From Eonycteris spelaea (lineage: Eukaryota; Chordata; Mammalia; Chiroptera; Pteropodidae): DNA of 64,000 nt. Numbering within the stretch: position 1 is the stretch's first letter; every line of letters starts with the position of its first letter. Below are positions 10,968 to 42,726 of the stretch, piece by piece. The notes below the pieces were generated by a model. It did not search any database and was not told where the DNA came from. It saw nothing but the letters and a program-made list of their open reading frames with translations. The position numbers were made by a program, and so were the translations under genes. Where the stretch lies: positions 1,798,001 to 1,862,000 of the forward strand of contig PUFA01000144.1 in NCBI GenBank assembly GCA_003508835.1, in the 5' to 3' direction.

Positions 10968-12920
10968 AAACCAGTAAAATTATTTATTGAGTCCTCCAGG
11001 CTCTTTGTTAGAAGGCAGTCAGCTTCAAGTGACAGAATACCTGACAACAGAACAGCTGCCATAACAAAGAAAACTTTTATCTCACATGATACTCTGAAAA
11101 ATGGGTGGTTCCAGGGCTGGCTCAAAGGTCAATAATGTCCCCAAGGATCCCGGCCCTTTTTTCCCTTCCTCTTTGCCATTCTCAGTGAACTGGCTTTTCA
11201 GGATTACAAAATGACTGTCCTAGTCTTAGACATCAAGACTTCATACTACAGTGTTTCAAGCAGAAGAAAAGGAATGGATACAAAGAGCCTTATTCACGTA
11301 GATTAACTCTCAATCAAGAAAGAAAATCTTTCCAGAACTCACCAATAGATTTTCTCTTACAACTCACTGGCCAGAACTGGGTCATATGTCCACACCTAGA
11401 CTAATGACTGGCAAAGAGAAAAAAAGAGTTAAAGTGACTGATTTAGACTAGTTTTAATTTATTCCCTGGCACTCAGTTAGGATCTAACTTTCCCTGGGCA
11501 CATCACAACCGAACAATACTGAGAGGGCCTCTCTCAGTAAGAAGTGGGGTGTATGCTGGGTAGGCAACTGAGTTTCTCCAGCACTCTCCATACTGACCAT
11601 TCCCTCCTTTTGCACTATTTCATACCAAGCACTTCGACTTTGCACTCAAGTCATTCTTAGCTTCTTGTAATTCCCCAATACAATTCACGGCTTCCAGATT
11701 CTGATTATGCTGCTCTGTGTGCCTAAAATGTTCTTCCCCACCTTTTCTCCTTATCCATGGTGGATTCCTTTGGTAGAAGTCTTTCCAACGCTTTGGCCTC
11801 TCAGTTTCATGATTTCCTCTTTCAATAATCGAATCCACCATCACTGCAGCCACTTAATTGCATGACCAGACCCAAGACTTATTAACTGAATCTCCTCCAC
11901 AATCTCAATTTCCCGTAGCTTCATCTAAAGAGCAGGTTAATGTGCCTAGCTTACAAAGACATTCCCAGAGTCTAAGCTGAATTCATCCATAACAGCTCAG
12001 AAACAAATTCTCCAACCCCACTATCTGATTCTGTAAACCAAAGGGAAATTAAAACTTCAATTCTGAGCATTCACAACTGCTGGAGTTCTTCCTGTTTCCA
12101 TTCCTATCTTAATCTCCATACTTTGGGGGACCAGAATTTCAGAGATGCAATATACCCATCTTTCCTTTCCTGATACTGTCTGTGAACTGTTGTCTCTGAA
12201 TTACTATAGAAAAATGAGAGAAGGTAATTTGCAATCTGGGATATCTAAAAGAGCAGTACCCCTATGGTAGAACGATAACTGTCCAAATTTCTGGCATGGC
12301 ACAGATTACAGATCTCTGAGTCAGGAGAAGCCAGTAGAAGGACTGAAACAGTTTCTTATCTTTTTTTCAGAAAGCTTCTGCTTAATAAGGTAAAGCCTGA
12401 GGCAGTTTTTCACAATTCAGCCTGCCTTGTCTTAAAATATTAATGAAAATTTGTCTATATTCTGGAACCTAGTTCTTTATCAACTTTCAGCATTATGATG
12501 TTTTTTGAGGTTTTTTTGTTTTTAGTCTCTTAGAGAAAAATTGTATGCTACTACACTGGGGGATACTAGCCAGATACAATTTTTTTTTTTCCCAGATACG
12601 ATTTTTAAACTAGAACTGTTTAGTTTTTTTTTTAACAAGACAAAAATTCAGTTAAAATTGTTTCAAACATCTCAAGAAAAGCCAAGCCATTTTAGAATAT
12701 TTTAAAAAGCTTTCTCCCTATTTACTTCTGTATTTTAAAAAAGGTAATAAAAGTAGATGGGGGAATTGTGTTTAAACTGCTTCACACATTATGCAAAGAA
12801 TTAATAATGAAAGATGAAGAAGAAAAATAAAAATTACCCTGGATAAGAGCCACATGTACAAATGATTCAGGGTATTATAAATAACCCATGAGTTAAAGCA
12901 AACATGCAATATTTATAGAT
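10968..12920. other. Intergenic between provirus and NFU1 3' end
   Basis: No gene is seen. About 10985-11250 resembles the same unnamed old repeat as 4512-4935. About 11620-11860 has L2-like text (GTGCCTAAAATGTTCTTCCCC). The rest is AT-rich, with T-runs near 12575 and 12625. Confidence 0.45.
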
Positions 12921-12943
12921 CACTCTCTAAAGAAAGGGCATAT

Positions 12944-12949
12944 TTTATT
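12944..12949 (-). terminator. Candidate NFU1 polyadenylation signal
   Basis: TTTATT on the plus strand gives AATAAA on the NFU1 strand, about 90 bases past the stop codon. This fits a short 3'UTR. No experimental support is available here. Confidence 0.55.
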
Positions 12950-13039
12950 AATCTTCAAGTTCCTTAGCAAATTAATTAAAAGCTTGGTGTACATTATCAA
13001 CAAGTCCAACTGCTGGGCCCAAAGAAAATTCAAATTATT

Positions 13040-32406
<19,367 letters not shown>

Positions 32407-33089
32407 CTTATTTGACTGCGCAGGCGGGAGACGGATCGCCCGGGTCGCCAAGCCGCGGAAGCCCCGCGCAGGCGCAAGAGCGGGCGCACGCGCTGGCCGG
32501 CCGGATCCGGCAGGCCCCGCGGAGAGCGCCCTCTACTGGTGGTAGGCGGCGCCGCTGCGGGTGAGCGGGGACGTGCTGGCACCTGGCTGTTAGCTGCGTC
32601 AAGCTTTGGACAAGGTGGCAAAAAAAGAAATACCTCGGTAAGACACACAGACTGTGTTCATATGCGTGAGGCCCTACGCTGCTTTTTTCTGTTTCCTGAG
32701 TGCTGCTCTTGCACCAACGGATCCTGGGGAAGAATGCCGTTCCCCAGGCCTAAACCTGTCCCATTGCTTTTTGTAAGATGCTAGTAGCCTCCAGGCCCAG
32801 CTCAGTGACTGCCTCAGAAGACTACCTGGAGGATCCCCTCTGAAGGTTCTCGCCTTCCTTCAGCAAGCTATCTTTTTCGTCCCTCATGGGGCTGATGTAG
32901 ACCTCTGTGTCTTACCTTTTCGTCAGGCTGGGCCTGTGGACTTGGTCATCTTGTACCAATATGCACAGGCTTCACCTAGTGCAGGTCTACCCTTTATTGT
33001 ATAAACATGAACATTGAGTAATTTCCAAAGTACAAAAACCCATTAAGTATTCCTCCAGAATCTTACGGGGTATTGGGCTTTCTCTAGGA

Positions 33090-33268
33090 CAGCGGTTCTC
33101 AAAGTGTGCACTGGGAGCAGCAACAGTATGGAAACACGTGGGAAATGCAGTTATAAGGCCCCACCTTAGATCTACTGCATCATAATCTCTGGAAGGGTGG
33201 TACAGTAATTTTTAACAAGCTTTTCAGATGATTCGGATCCTGGCTAAAGTTTGACAACCACCACCCTA
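33090..33268 (+). mobile_element. MER5-type (hAT-Charlie) DNA transposon
   Basis: It begins GCGGTTCTCAAAGTGTGCACT and ends AAAGTTTGACAACCACCACC, the imperfect inverted termini of a MER5-like element. The middle reads AAGGCCCCACCTTAGATCTAC and TTTTTAACAAGCTTTTCAG, as expected for the family. Confidence 0.75.
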
Positions 33269-33539
33269 GAAGATATACACAGGGTACTGGTTTGGGAAGG
33301 AAAACAACGTATCTATTATTGGACAGGTTTGAGGCTGCATGCAACACAAACATGGTGGTTTCTATGCCGGAAAGGCATCTAAGGGGGTGGATGGGGTCTC
33401 AAACCAGCAGCTGGGCCCAGCCTAGACACTGTGAGCAGGCTCTGCTTCCTCTTGAGTGCAGTTTACATTCTCAAGGCCACATGTTTCCAACCACCGCCTC
33501 CTTTCTATGACCTATTCTACACCTCAATGCCATCCAAGG

Positions 33540-34085
33540 CTTGCCCCTTTCCTCTCTTCTAGACCCTGAATCAATGTGGCTCTTCTACCCAATAATAGGC
33601 CCCAGTTAAGGAAACAATCTATCTTCAACTGCTCCCTTGCTTATGGGTTCCTTCCCATGAGAAAATCTTGCTTTGCTCCAAATCTCTATCACTCTCTTTC
33701 TCACCTTCCAAGTTTAAATGGTGCAAGCGTTTTTACACTTTTAGTTTCCAGTTTTTCATCTCCTACTCCTCAAAACACTGAAATCTGCCTTCTTTGTCCC
33801 ACATTGCCTCAGGGCCATTCTGGTGGAGACTACCCACAGCATCTATGTTGCTGAACCTGAAGGACCATTTCGGTTTTTACCTTTCTTGACCTCTGGATCA
33901 TCACATGATGAGGCTCACTTCCTCCCTTTAATAATCTCCTTCCTTGCACTTCCCTAGTACCACATTTTCCTATTACTTTTCTGGTTATTCTTTCTCCCTT
34001 GCAGGATTTTATTTGCCCACCTCTTAAATGTCGTGCTTTTGGGGACCTTATTCCAGGCACTCTTCTCATTCTTTTAATTTTAATT
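33540..34085 (+). mobile_element. LINE-2 fragment, probable
   Basis: Pyrimidine-rich text with TTTTGGGGACCTTATTCCAGG near the end and CTTCCTTGCACTTCCC upstream resembles the L2 coding region in sense orientation, heavily diverged. A full-length open frame is absent. Confidence 0.4.
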
Positions 34086-35040
34086 GACAGACTTCACTTC
34101 GGAGAGTTTATACCAATTAGCATTTCAGGCAGCCACCAAAATATGTTTTTCTCTCTTGCAAAAACTAAGTTTTTTTTAAAAAAAATGTAGCTAATTCTTG
34201 GTCATTTACCTTAAGTGAAAAACAAAACTGTTAGCAATAGCACGTATGGTATGATCCCATTTATGTAAAATCGTTTGTGTCTATGAGTGCGTGTGCTTAG
34301 ACATGTGTGCCTAGAGGTGTCTGGAAGGCAGACTGCCAGCCTCTCCGCTCCCCTGGCTGTTTTCAGTTTCTTGAATATGTTGAAGTATTTCTGCCTCTGG
34401 GCCTTTGCATAGTTGTTCCCCCTTCAGGGAACAGTGCAGAAAGCCACAGTCAACCCCAGCCAAGGAAAAGGACACTGTACTCTGATCTCAAGCCTCTTCT
34501 TCCTGCCCCACCTGCAGGAGGCAGGTGTAGAAAGAAGAGGCTAGACCCTGAGCCCAACCTAGGGAAAGGAGGAAAGCTCTAAGGCAGATGTTAGATGGAA
34601 GTTTTAAAGACTTGGCTAGATTTTTTAATACTTGTGTACATGAAACCAAGGGTTCTATGGAAAGTAACTTCACAGGGTGATCTGATCATAAATTCCTAAC
34701 TGGTCTGGTCTTGGTGGGTAGTCACATCCCACGCCTAGAACTTCTTTAGTGAAAGAGTTTAAGCCATCCCTGCCCATTGTTCTTGTGGATCTAGGTTAAC
34801 ACACCTTTGAAATATCAGAATACCCCTTGAAGGGAGTATTTACCCTTAAGAGAGCACATAATTTTAACTATCCTGTAATCCAACCCCTGCCTTGCTTTCT
34901 TCTACCTCCACATAGTTCCCTCCTTAATTTCAAATGCATTAAAAAATCCTGCAAAACTGTTATTCTCTGGAGCATTTGGGATCTTGCTTCCCAGTGTATG
35001 TCAATAGTTTGGCTCAAATAAACTCTTATAAAAATTCTCT
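34085..35040. other. Intergenic, nothing recognised
   Basis: No repeat family or exon could be named. Short open frames have no splice or promoter support. Confidence 0.45.
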
Positions 35041-35049
35041 AAACAGGTT

Positions 35050-35640
35050 TGGACATTTCTTATGTTGACAGAAGTGCCCTTCTCATCACATATCAAGGGC
35101 GCACATTGACATGACTTCTCACTGTTGATGTTAATCTTGATCATCTGTTTGAGGTGGTGTTTGTCAGGTTTTTCCACTGTCCAGTTACTCCCCCACTCCT
35201 TTCATACACTATTCTTTTGAAGGACAACCCACAAAGTGTGGAATTAAGCTCCACTTTTGGGAAGTGGGGATCTACACTAATTGAAATTCTTCTCTATAAA
35301 TCTTTTCTTTCCCATATATTTATTCACTCACTTTTATATCAGTATGTGCTCATGGGTATTTATACTCATTATAATCGAATACTATGTTATTATTTTGTTG
35401 CTCAAATTGTTCCAGCTTTGACCATTGGGCATTCTTTCAGGTTGGCTCCTATGTCCCTGTGACTTTTTTTTTTTTTTTTTTAGCACTTATTTACTTTCTG
35501 GCATTACAAGATGCCCTGGTTCATCTTGTGTATTCACTGCCCCAGTTCTAGAATCAGCCATTTCTCTGTGGAGCCCTGGTTCCTTTTCTGAGAGAGTAGT
35601 ATTTAGAAACCAAGATCCAGGCGCTGTGTGTGCTCGTTGT
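35050..35640 (-). mobile_element. Old LINE-1 3' region, antisense
   Basis: Plus-strand text includes GTTTTTCCACTGTCCAGTTACT, CTTCTCTATAAATCTTTTC, ATTGTTCCAGCTTTGACCATTG and GGCATTCTTTCAGGTTGGCTC, followed by an 18-20 T run and ATGCCCTGGTTCATCTTGTG. This is the antisense of an old L1M 3' part. Confidence 0.6.
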
Positions 35641-36049
35641 GCATTTACTTTTCATTTGTATTCCTTCATCTTCATATTTTCCCTTTCTACAGACTATTAC
35701 TCCTTGGCTTCTGGCATACAACATATTCAGGTGTTCCCCCATTAATCCTTCTTCATCCATGTCCCCCACTGGCAAGTTCCCTAGCTCTCTTTTCATTTCC
35801 ATTCAAACTCTTACCATGGTTTCATTTTATATGAATTTTAAAGCGATACAGAAGAGATTAATCAAGTCACAACTCATGTACAAAATATGAGATAAAAGCA
35901 AATATTAAAAAATTGTCAGGTAAAGCACAATTTCAAAGCTGGTGGGCTGAGGGAATTGTGCCATTACCACACATTGGCGCCACTGTAGCTGGTGAATCAA
36001 ACAGAAATAGCTAACACTCGGCACTTCAGATAGGCCACTTTTCTAAGCA

Positions 36050-36200
36050 CACCTCATAACAATCCGTGACATGGGCATTTAATATTACCCTGTTTTACAG
36101 ATGAAGAAACTGAGTAATTTGTTCATGATTACAAAGCTAGGAAGTGATGGACACAGGATGTAAACCTAAGTACTCTTACCCCAGGTTCTTCACAACCATC
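36050..36200 (-). mobile_element. MIR, antisense
   Basis: The segment TACCCTGTTTTACAGATGAAG, AAACTGAGTAATTTGTTCATG and TACAAAGCTAGGAAGTGATGG matches a reverse-complement MIR. Confidence 0.6.
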
Positions 36201-36289
36201 CCTCAATGCCAGGCAATGGCTGCCCTTTGTCATTATTGTGGGAACTATGCTGTTGTTCACTTGTCTTAGAACTTCGGAGAGCAATTTTA

Positions 36290-37060
36290 AAAACTGGATT
36301 TAGTTTCCTGTTACTGCTGTAACATATTGTTGCAGATTTTGGCCCGTGTACCGGGAAGAACCAAGCAGCACTCTACGAACTAAGAATCAAAGGAGGTTTA
36401 TTTATGCCCGAGGGCTCAGAGGAGTCACTCTCCAAAGTCTGAGCCCCGAACAAAGGCAGGCAGGTAAATTTATGCATTGATTACTTCCTCATACTTGGCG
36501 GTCTTTTGTTTCACGCATGCAGGAAAGGTAGGGTTCCAGGGAGAGAAGGTTGGAAAAAGTCCTCCGGGACACGGTATAGCCATCTTAGATTTCTTTATGT
36601 TTCCCATATCATTATCACAAACTTAGTGGCTTAAAACAGCAAATTTATTCTTTTATAGTCTGGAGAGCAAAAGTTTAAAATCATTTTCACTGGGCTAAAG
36701 TCAAGGTGTCAGCAAGCTTGGTTCTTTCTAGAGGCTTCGAGGGGAGAATGTTTCCTTGTCTTTTTCCCTTTCTAGTGGCCACCTGCATTCCTTGGCTTCC
36801 TCCATCTTCAAAGTGTCACTGCAATCTTTGCTTCTGCCATCACACAGCCTTCTTTTCTGACTTCTCCTGCAACTCTTTTAAAGGACACTGTGATTATGTT
36901 GGGCCTGCCTGGTAATCCGGGATTATCTCCTATGACAAGATCCCTAATCACACCCGCTAAATCCCTTTTGCCATATAAGGTATCATTCACAGGTCCTTGA
37001 GATTAGGACATGGATAAATGGGAGGAGAGGGGAGGTGTTATTCAACCTACCACGGTGACT
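36290..37060 (-). mobile_element. MLT1-type MaLR LTR, split by a younger insertion
   Basis: Read on the minus strand, the element runs from TGGTAGGTTGAATAACACC near 37050 through a CCATGTCCTAATCTC-like segment and AGGCCCAACATAATCACAGTG to TTTTAAGCCACTAAGTTTGTG, then TACAGCAGTAACAGGAAAC near 36300. That is the order of an MLT1/MST-type LTR. It is interrupted at about 36328-36605. Confidence 0.7.
36328..36605 (-). mobile_element. Solitary LTR nested in the MLT1 element
   Basis: This block of about 280 bp has sharp edges within the MLT1. On the minus strand it ends TCTGCAACA, and contains a CATAAATAAACC region with an AATAAA hexamer about 75 bases before the end, as expected for U3-R of a retroviral LTR. 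CATAT occurs on both sides (36323-36327 and 36605-36609) and may be a 5-bp target duplication. The exact left end of U3 is ambiguous by a few bases. Not related by eye to the 6.3-11.0 kb provirus LTR. Confidence 0.65.
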
Positions 37061-37281
37061 ATTGTTTTTTTATTTTTAATTCACTGGTAATATAGTATAG
37101 TAATTCATTCCTGTCCTAAAACATGTCATCTAAACATTTGTTTGATGATGTTATTAGTAAGAGAACAGGGGGGAAAAACCCCATCTTAATCAATAATATT
37201 GGAATGCAAGTTAGATATAACAAGATACAAATACGGCTGTTTATTTTAAAAATACCTTTAAGAAAAAATTACCATAAAATG

Positions 37282-37298
37282 TAAAAAAAAAAAAAAAA
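37282..37298. repeat. Poly-A tract
   Basis: A run of about 16 A bases. No retroposed gene copy was recognised before it. Confidence 0.7.
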
Positions 37299-37429
37299 GA
37301 AAGGCGGGTAGTTGGGGGGATCAGGTTGGCTTTCTGGGGAAAGGATCAGTGCAACTATGATGTGCCCTTAAACTGTGGGTTACTCAGGGTCCCTGTATAA
37401 AATGGAACCATCCTGTCCTTTAAAATCTA

Positions 37430-37870
37430 TCCTTTACTCTCTGCCCTCACCACTTTACTAAAATTGCAAGATCAATGGCCTCATAATTGATAAATCCAGT
37501 GAACACTTACTTTTCTGTCTCATTTGATCTCTCTGTGACATTTAACACTGCTGACCACCACTCATTCTTCACATTTTTTCCTAAGCTAAAAGGCTTCCGT
37601 GTCACCCTTCTGTTTTTCTGCCTATATTTGTGGCTTAGTTTTTTCCATGACCTTTTCCTCCACCCATCCTTTAAATGTTGATGTTCCCAAAGGATGTTAC
37701 ACGTCCTTTTCCCTTGACTTGACATTTTCCTTCATTGATCTCATGTACATCCAGACAGTCAAATACCACTCACTGATGATTTCACTGTCAGCAGGCAAGA
37801 CTTCTGATCCATACGGCTAATGGCCATCTGGACAGCTTCACTTTGATAGCCTGCGTGCAGGCATAGGACA
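37430..37870 (+). mobile_element. LINE-2 ORF2 fragment, sense
   Basis: The text TTGCAAGATCAATGGCCTCAT and GATAAATCCAGTGAACACTT, then an open frame reading FDLSVTFNTADHHSFF. This resembles the L2 reverse transcriptase segment with the DLSxxFDTxDH-type motif A, with the first metal-binding Asp retained and the second position changed. It continues to an L2-like GATTTCACTGTCAGCAGGC. The element is dead. Confidence 0.65.
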
Positions 37871-39940
37871 TTTGCACCACTGTGGCTGTTTTATCCTATG
37901 TTTTTGAATACAGATATTTTAACGGGACTAATATTGACGAATTTTCATCAAGATATTCTATTAAGCAACACCATTAAGCCACTTTAATTCTTGGATCAAC
38001 TTGCTATGTAACACATTTCCACTTTATTGTAATTATTCTTTCTATACATTTACAACAGGTTTATTAGTCAATTTTTGGTTCATTTCAAATTTTACTGATG
38101 GTGTCTTCTACTAGTGAGTTCTCTTGTGGCCATTATACCTGCTAAATTCAAATTTCCCAAGCCAAAATTTTGACTTGTGTTAAGATTTCATTCTTCAATT
38201 TTTAACCATGCGCAGTTTTAGCTGTTTTAAATTTTACTTGAACTGAATATTTCTATTGGCATTATTCATTATAAATTGACCAAATAAAGGCTGACAGGTG
38301 ATATTTAACTTTTGGTTAGTCTTTGAGAAAACTGATCAATTTCCCTCAGATAACCTAAGGTTTCTCTAAGGAGTGAAAAACGAAGTAGGTCCCTGGGATC
38401 AAAAAGTTCTGCTAAAAAACAGGACGAGACTTGGGAGGTCTTGTAGAACTACTAATTTCACCATATTTGGCTCTGAGATTTTTAGCGATGATCTCGATCC
38501 CAAAACCTCAGTACTGGAGAACTAGGCTGCCTTCTGAAGGGAATATTTCAATTCCATTTGGACCTCTGGGCTAAGCATACATAAAAGCAGGTTGAAGAAT
38601 TACTTGGTCTCCTCCCAAGTAAGCTGACATGCTAATTTAAGCCCTCTAGATCGTACAACTCCAATATAATGAAAGGTAAACTCAAGGAAAATTACGTAAG
38701 ATGGAAAAGACCTTTCCAAATCCAGAGAAACAGGTTGAAATCATTTTCGTGGTTTTTTTCCTGGGTCTTATCCTGGTTCCACTCACTTAGTTCTCGATTA
38801 GGGGGCAATATAACGACATCCCCTCTCGGGCTGGTCTCTTACCAATTTCAGAGTGGCAAAAGTGATCCATAAAAAGCCGAATGCAAAGGAACCTACCTCA
38901 TGGGAACTGAAGCGTCTAACTCTAGCTTTCCCTACAAGAAAGGCAGGTGAGCTCTGTCCAACTTTGCAGAAGGCTCTGATTCCTACATCTTAGTGGGAGT
39001 GATGCATCTCTAAGGGCTTCCCCAGAGCCGCTGGAGTCACAGGTACGGAAGACTCTACTTTTGGTTAATGATAACTTGAAATAGAAAAAGTGTAGGAAAT
39101 ATATATATTATTTTTTTACAGCAGAAATTTTTTATTAGAAGAGAAAGTACACTTCCAGAAGTGGGAGCAGGCCTGAGCAAGAGAAGCGTGGCTCATAAGG
39201 CCAAGAACTTTATATTATAGAACTAGGTGGAGCATATATTTAAAGACAGTTCAATCAAGTCTTAAATAAATCTTCAAAAAAAGCAGGCAATTTTAGTTTT
39301 CCTCATGCATTTTATACCAGGACTCTTTGGATCCCTGGATCTTCTTTGAATGACATCTCTGTGAACTTAGCACATCACCAATTCTCCCCAAATCATGGAT
39401 GTCAAGCTCATTAAAGCTCAAATATTGCTCTGTTATTTTCTCAAATTTGGAGAGGAAACAGGCAGTCAGGTTCTTCCCCAAAGTAGGGATTTAAAAAATT
39501 CTTAGGTATAATCCATTTCCCCCAAGACTTCTGTCTTTAGTTTCTCATGTTAATGCTAGTCTCTCTTCAGGAATATGTGTATGTATGTATGTGTATATAT
39601 ATACACACATATATATACACATACATACCTACACAAACATATATACATATATATTATATATACATATATATTATATATATTATGTGTAACTTTTTAAAAG
39701 ACCGCATATTGATGCAGCTCATATTCAGATAAGACACATTAGTGGCTCACAGGAAAGTTTACATAGAGAACTCTGTGGTTTTCCCAACTCAGTCCCTATG
39801 GCCCCATTATCTTGCATCACTGTCATTTGTCTCCACCTAATATCTGGAAAAGAAAGTAGATTCAGGAAATAACAATGACAGTATTGGAAATCAACCAACC
39901 AACAAAAGGTTCTTTGAAGCTTAAAATCTGATGTAAGAAA
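37870..39940. other. Intergenic between NFU1 promoter and AAK1 3' end
   Basis: No gene is recognised. A LTR-like segment may lie at about 39115-39300. A 62-codon minus-strand frame at 39293-39481 has a protein-like composition but no recognised family. A TA/CA-rich microsatellite cluster is at about 39570-39690. Confidence 0.45.
39570..39690. repeat. TATA/CACA-rich microsatellite cluster
   Basis: Alternating purine-pyrimidine sequence made of TATG, TATA and CACATA units, imperfect. Confidence 0.8.
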
Positions 39941-39959
39941 TAATACAAAGCATAAATCA

Positions 39960-39965
39960 TTTATT
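39960..39965 (-). terminator. Candidate distal AAK1 polyadenylation signal
   Basis: TTTATT on the plus strand gives AATAAA on the AAK1 strand, at the point where repeat-poor DNA gives way to repeat-rich DNA. Alternative hexamers exist nearby. Confidence 0.4.
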
Positions 39966-40679
39966 TTAATAAGGTCCATTTTAATAAAGTGTATAGGAGT
40001 TTACAACCCAAACAATTATTCATAAAACTATAACATACATAAGATAGATCACATGAAGAGTGCAATAACATAAATCCAATCGTCTGCAAATAAGAGGTAT
40101 TGCAAAAACTGTTAAGATTGACTTTGTAAATGTCTTTTTCCCTTCCTTCCCATGTTCACAGCCCTTGAAATTACATGCACATTTTGTTCTCTGAGGTCTA
40201 ATGGCCTCAATACTCCTTATAGCTGGGTTGACCTCCTCGCTCAGTCAACTCAAAATGTAGTCAGCAGAGGGAGTTCACTATTCCATGGAATGAACATGGT
40301 CCTTGGCCTGTATTTGGTTTCTATCCCCTTTTAAAAAGTGACATTAAACATACCCTCTTTAAGTAACACCTTGCAGGCCTTGTGGTGTTCTGGTCACTGC
40401 TGTTCTCCCAACACTACGCATAAGCCAGGGATTCAGGACAAATACTACTGAGTTTCATCCTTGTGGATGAGAAGAGCATGCTTACTGTGGAAATGAGGCT
40501 AAGGCAAATGGCTGATTTTTCCTACCTTTATCATGAACTTTAGTTCTTACTCAGAGAACTGTTGGCAAAGGGAACCAAATTTATTCATGCCAAACCCACT
40601 GTCACCTCTTGGTATTCTTTGGATGACTTTATTAGGAGGTCTTAACACCGTGGCAGAAAACAGGAGCACACGTGCTGGT

Positions 40680-40715
40680 GTGCATGTGCGCACACACACG
40701 CACATGCACACACCC
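40680..40715. repeat. CA-rich microsatellite
   Basis: Imperfect CACACA/CGCACA repeat within the inferred 3'UTR of the alternative AAK1 exon. Confidence 0.7.
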
Positions 40716-42726
40716 ATTCACACTCCCCAAACAGGAGTCTTTGGTAAACTCAAGAATACAACTGACTTGCCATTTCAGAGTGAAAAGGATACAACATCTT
40801 CTTTCACTCCCTAAGTCTCACCTTAACTAACATTGGTAAAAAACCATTTCTAATTCCTTGCCAAAAGGAATCAAACAGATCCCTTTAACATACATATATG
40901 GTTCTATTACAATGCAATGCAGATAATATTGACTTGATTTCAAGAATGAAACATTGTCACTATAAACTCAAAACACTGTCACACATATGGAGATTGCTGG
41001 GAAGCAGCTGAGACTAAATTTCCTATATAATTACAAGTTATGGACTGAGCCATCAGTGTGCTGGTTAACAGCCATTTTTACAAGCTATTCTAGAGTCCCT
41101 TCACACATAAACTTGCCCCTGTGTTTAGGGCTCTGCGCCTGTGGTACATGAAGGTGAAGAGATGCCTTTGGGTTGTGTTTCCAGAGTAAGGCTGGGGTTC
41201 TACCAACCTTCTTTTATGTTTTCTTACGGTCTATAAGAAATGGGGAAGGTGAGCCATTTCATTCTTATTTTGAATTATTCCAGTGTGGTAAAATTATCAC
41301 AGGCTAGGCTGAAATTTAAGAAGAAAATTTACAGTAAAAACGGAGGCAAATACGAATTAATATGATCATACAATCATAACTCTCATTATCTACTTACTGG
41401 TAAGGTCATAATAGGGGAATGTCATGTAAGGAAATGAAGTGGGAACAGGAACAAGGAAAGTGAGCCAGAAAGACTTGCAGGGTAAAGAGTGAGCAGAAAA
41501 GAGCTATGTCTGGCAGTGTTTAATGATGGGATCTTGGGCAGCACATGTGGGAGACCCATTCCCTAATAAAGATCAAGGTGCAAATGAGGCAGGTAGGACC
41601 TGGAAGTCAAGAGAGCAAGTTGGCATTCTTGGGATTAAGACACTGCCAGTGCCTGTTGTTTCCGGCAACCTAGCAAACTTACTTCGTAGCAAAAGAACAC
41701 AAAAACAATTCCCAACCACATACTACTTTTTATTTTCAAGCATTTTGAAATCCCTCCTTAAATGAACTTTACAAGTCACAAGTTTGCAAGTGTTCTTGTG
41801 GTTAGAAACAAAGAAAAGAACAACAACAACCAAAAAACACTACAAGTAGTAGTTGACAAAGGCACTGGAAAAACTAAGAATTTAAATTACATGATTTCAT
41901 TGAAAATCTTCGTGTTCACTCCAACAGGCAGGATTGGAGGATTAGAGCTTGGGTGACTGTGGCATTTACAAGGTACTCCTGACTCCTCAGAAGCTGTGGT
42001 CTTTTCAGTAGCTCTCCTATGTACCTTTCTTCAAGGTAATCTGGGTTCCATATTTCTCAGAAATTTTGCAGTTTTCTGTGACCAGCAGCCATTCCACAGT
42101 TGACTGGCATGTGTTCTCCATTTTCAATTCCAAAGACATAGCAGAGAATAACATATTAAAGGGACTTAATTGACTCCATTTTAAGTTGTATCCTTCCTGC
42201 TATGGAGTTTGATCCCACCCTTCTCTAGTTTCCTATATGATAAAGTTTCCTATTTGATATAACACATATAATATAGGATCTGTGTTTTGATGACTTTTCT
42301 TTATGAAAGCAAATACAGCATGATTGAATTTCTATTGTCAGATCACTCTGGTTATTACATTTATTTCAAATAAAAGTGAAATCTGCTACTTTATGATCAG
42401 TGAAATATCCACCAGAGTTAAAAACACTGATATACCTGTATTCTAAAACTTAATAGATAATGGGTCAGTAAAATACTGGTATTTTTCCTGGAAGTTTAGA
42501 AAGAAATCTTGGTTGCCAAATTAAACTCAGATCTAATATGGGCAAGTAAATATACTCACTAGCCTACACATATGAAATTATCAACTCAACAATGAGTGGG
42601 CCCAAAATGAAATAGAATTTATGACCTAGATTCCCTTAGGTCCTGCCAAATATCTGCTTCAGCATCAAATTTTGTTCATTCCATTTTACAATCTAACAAG
42701 GATTTGAAGCTAAAGAGCTGAATGTG

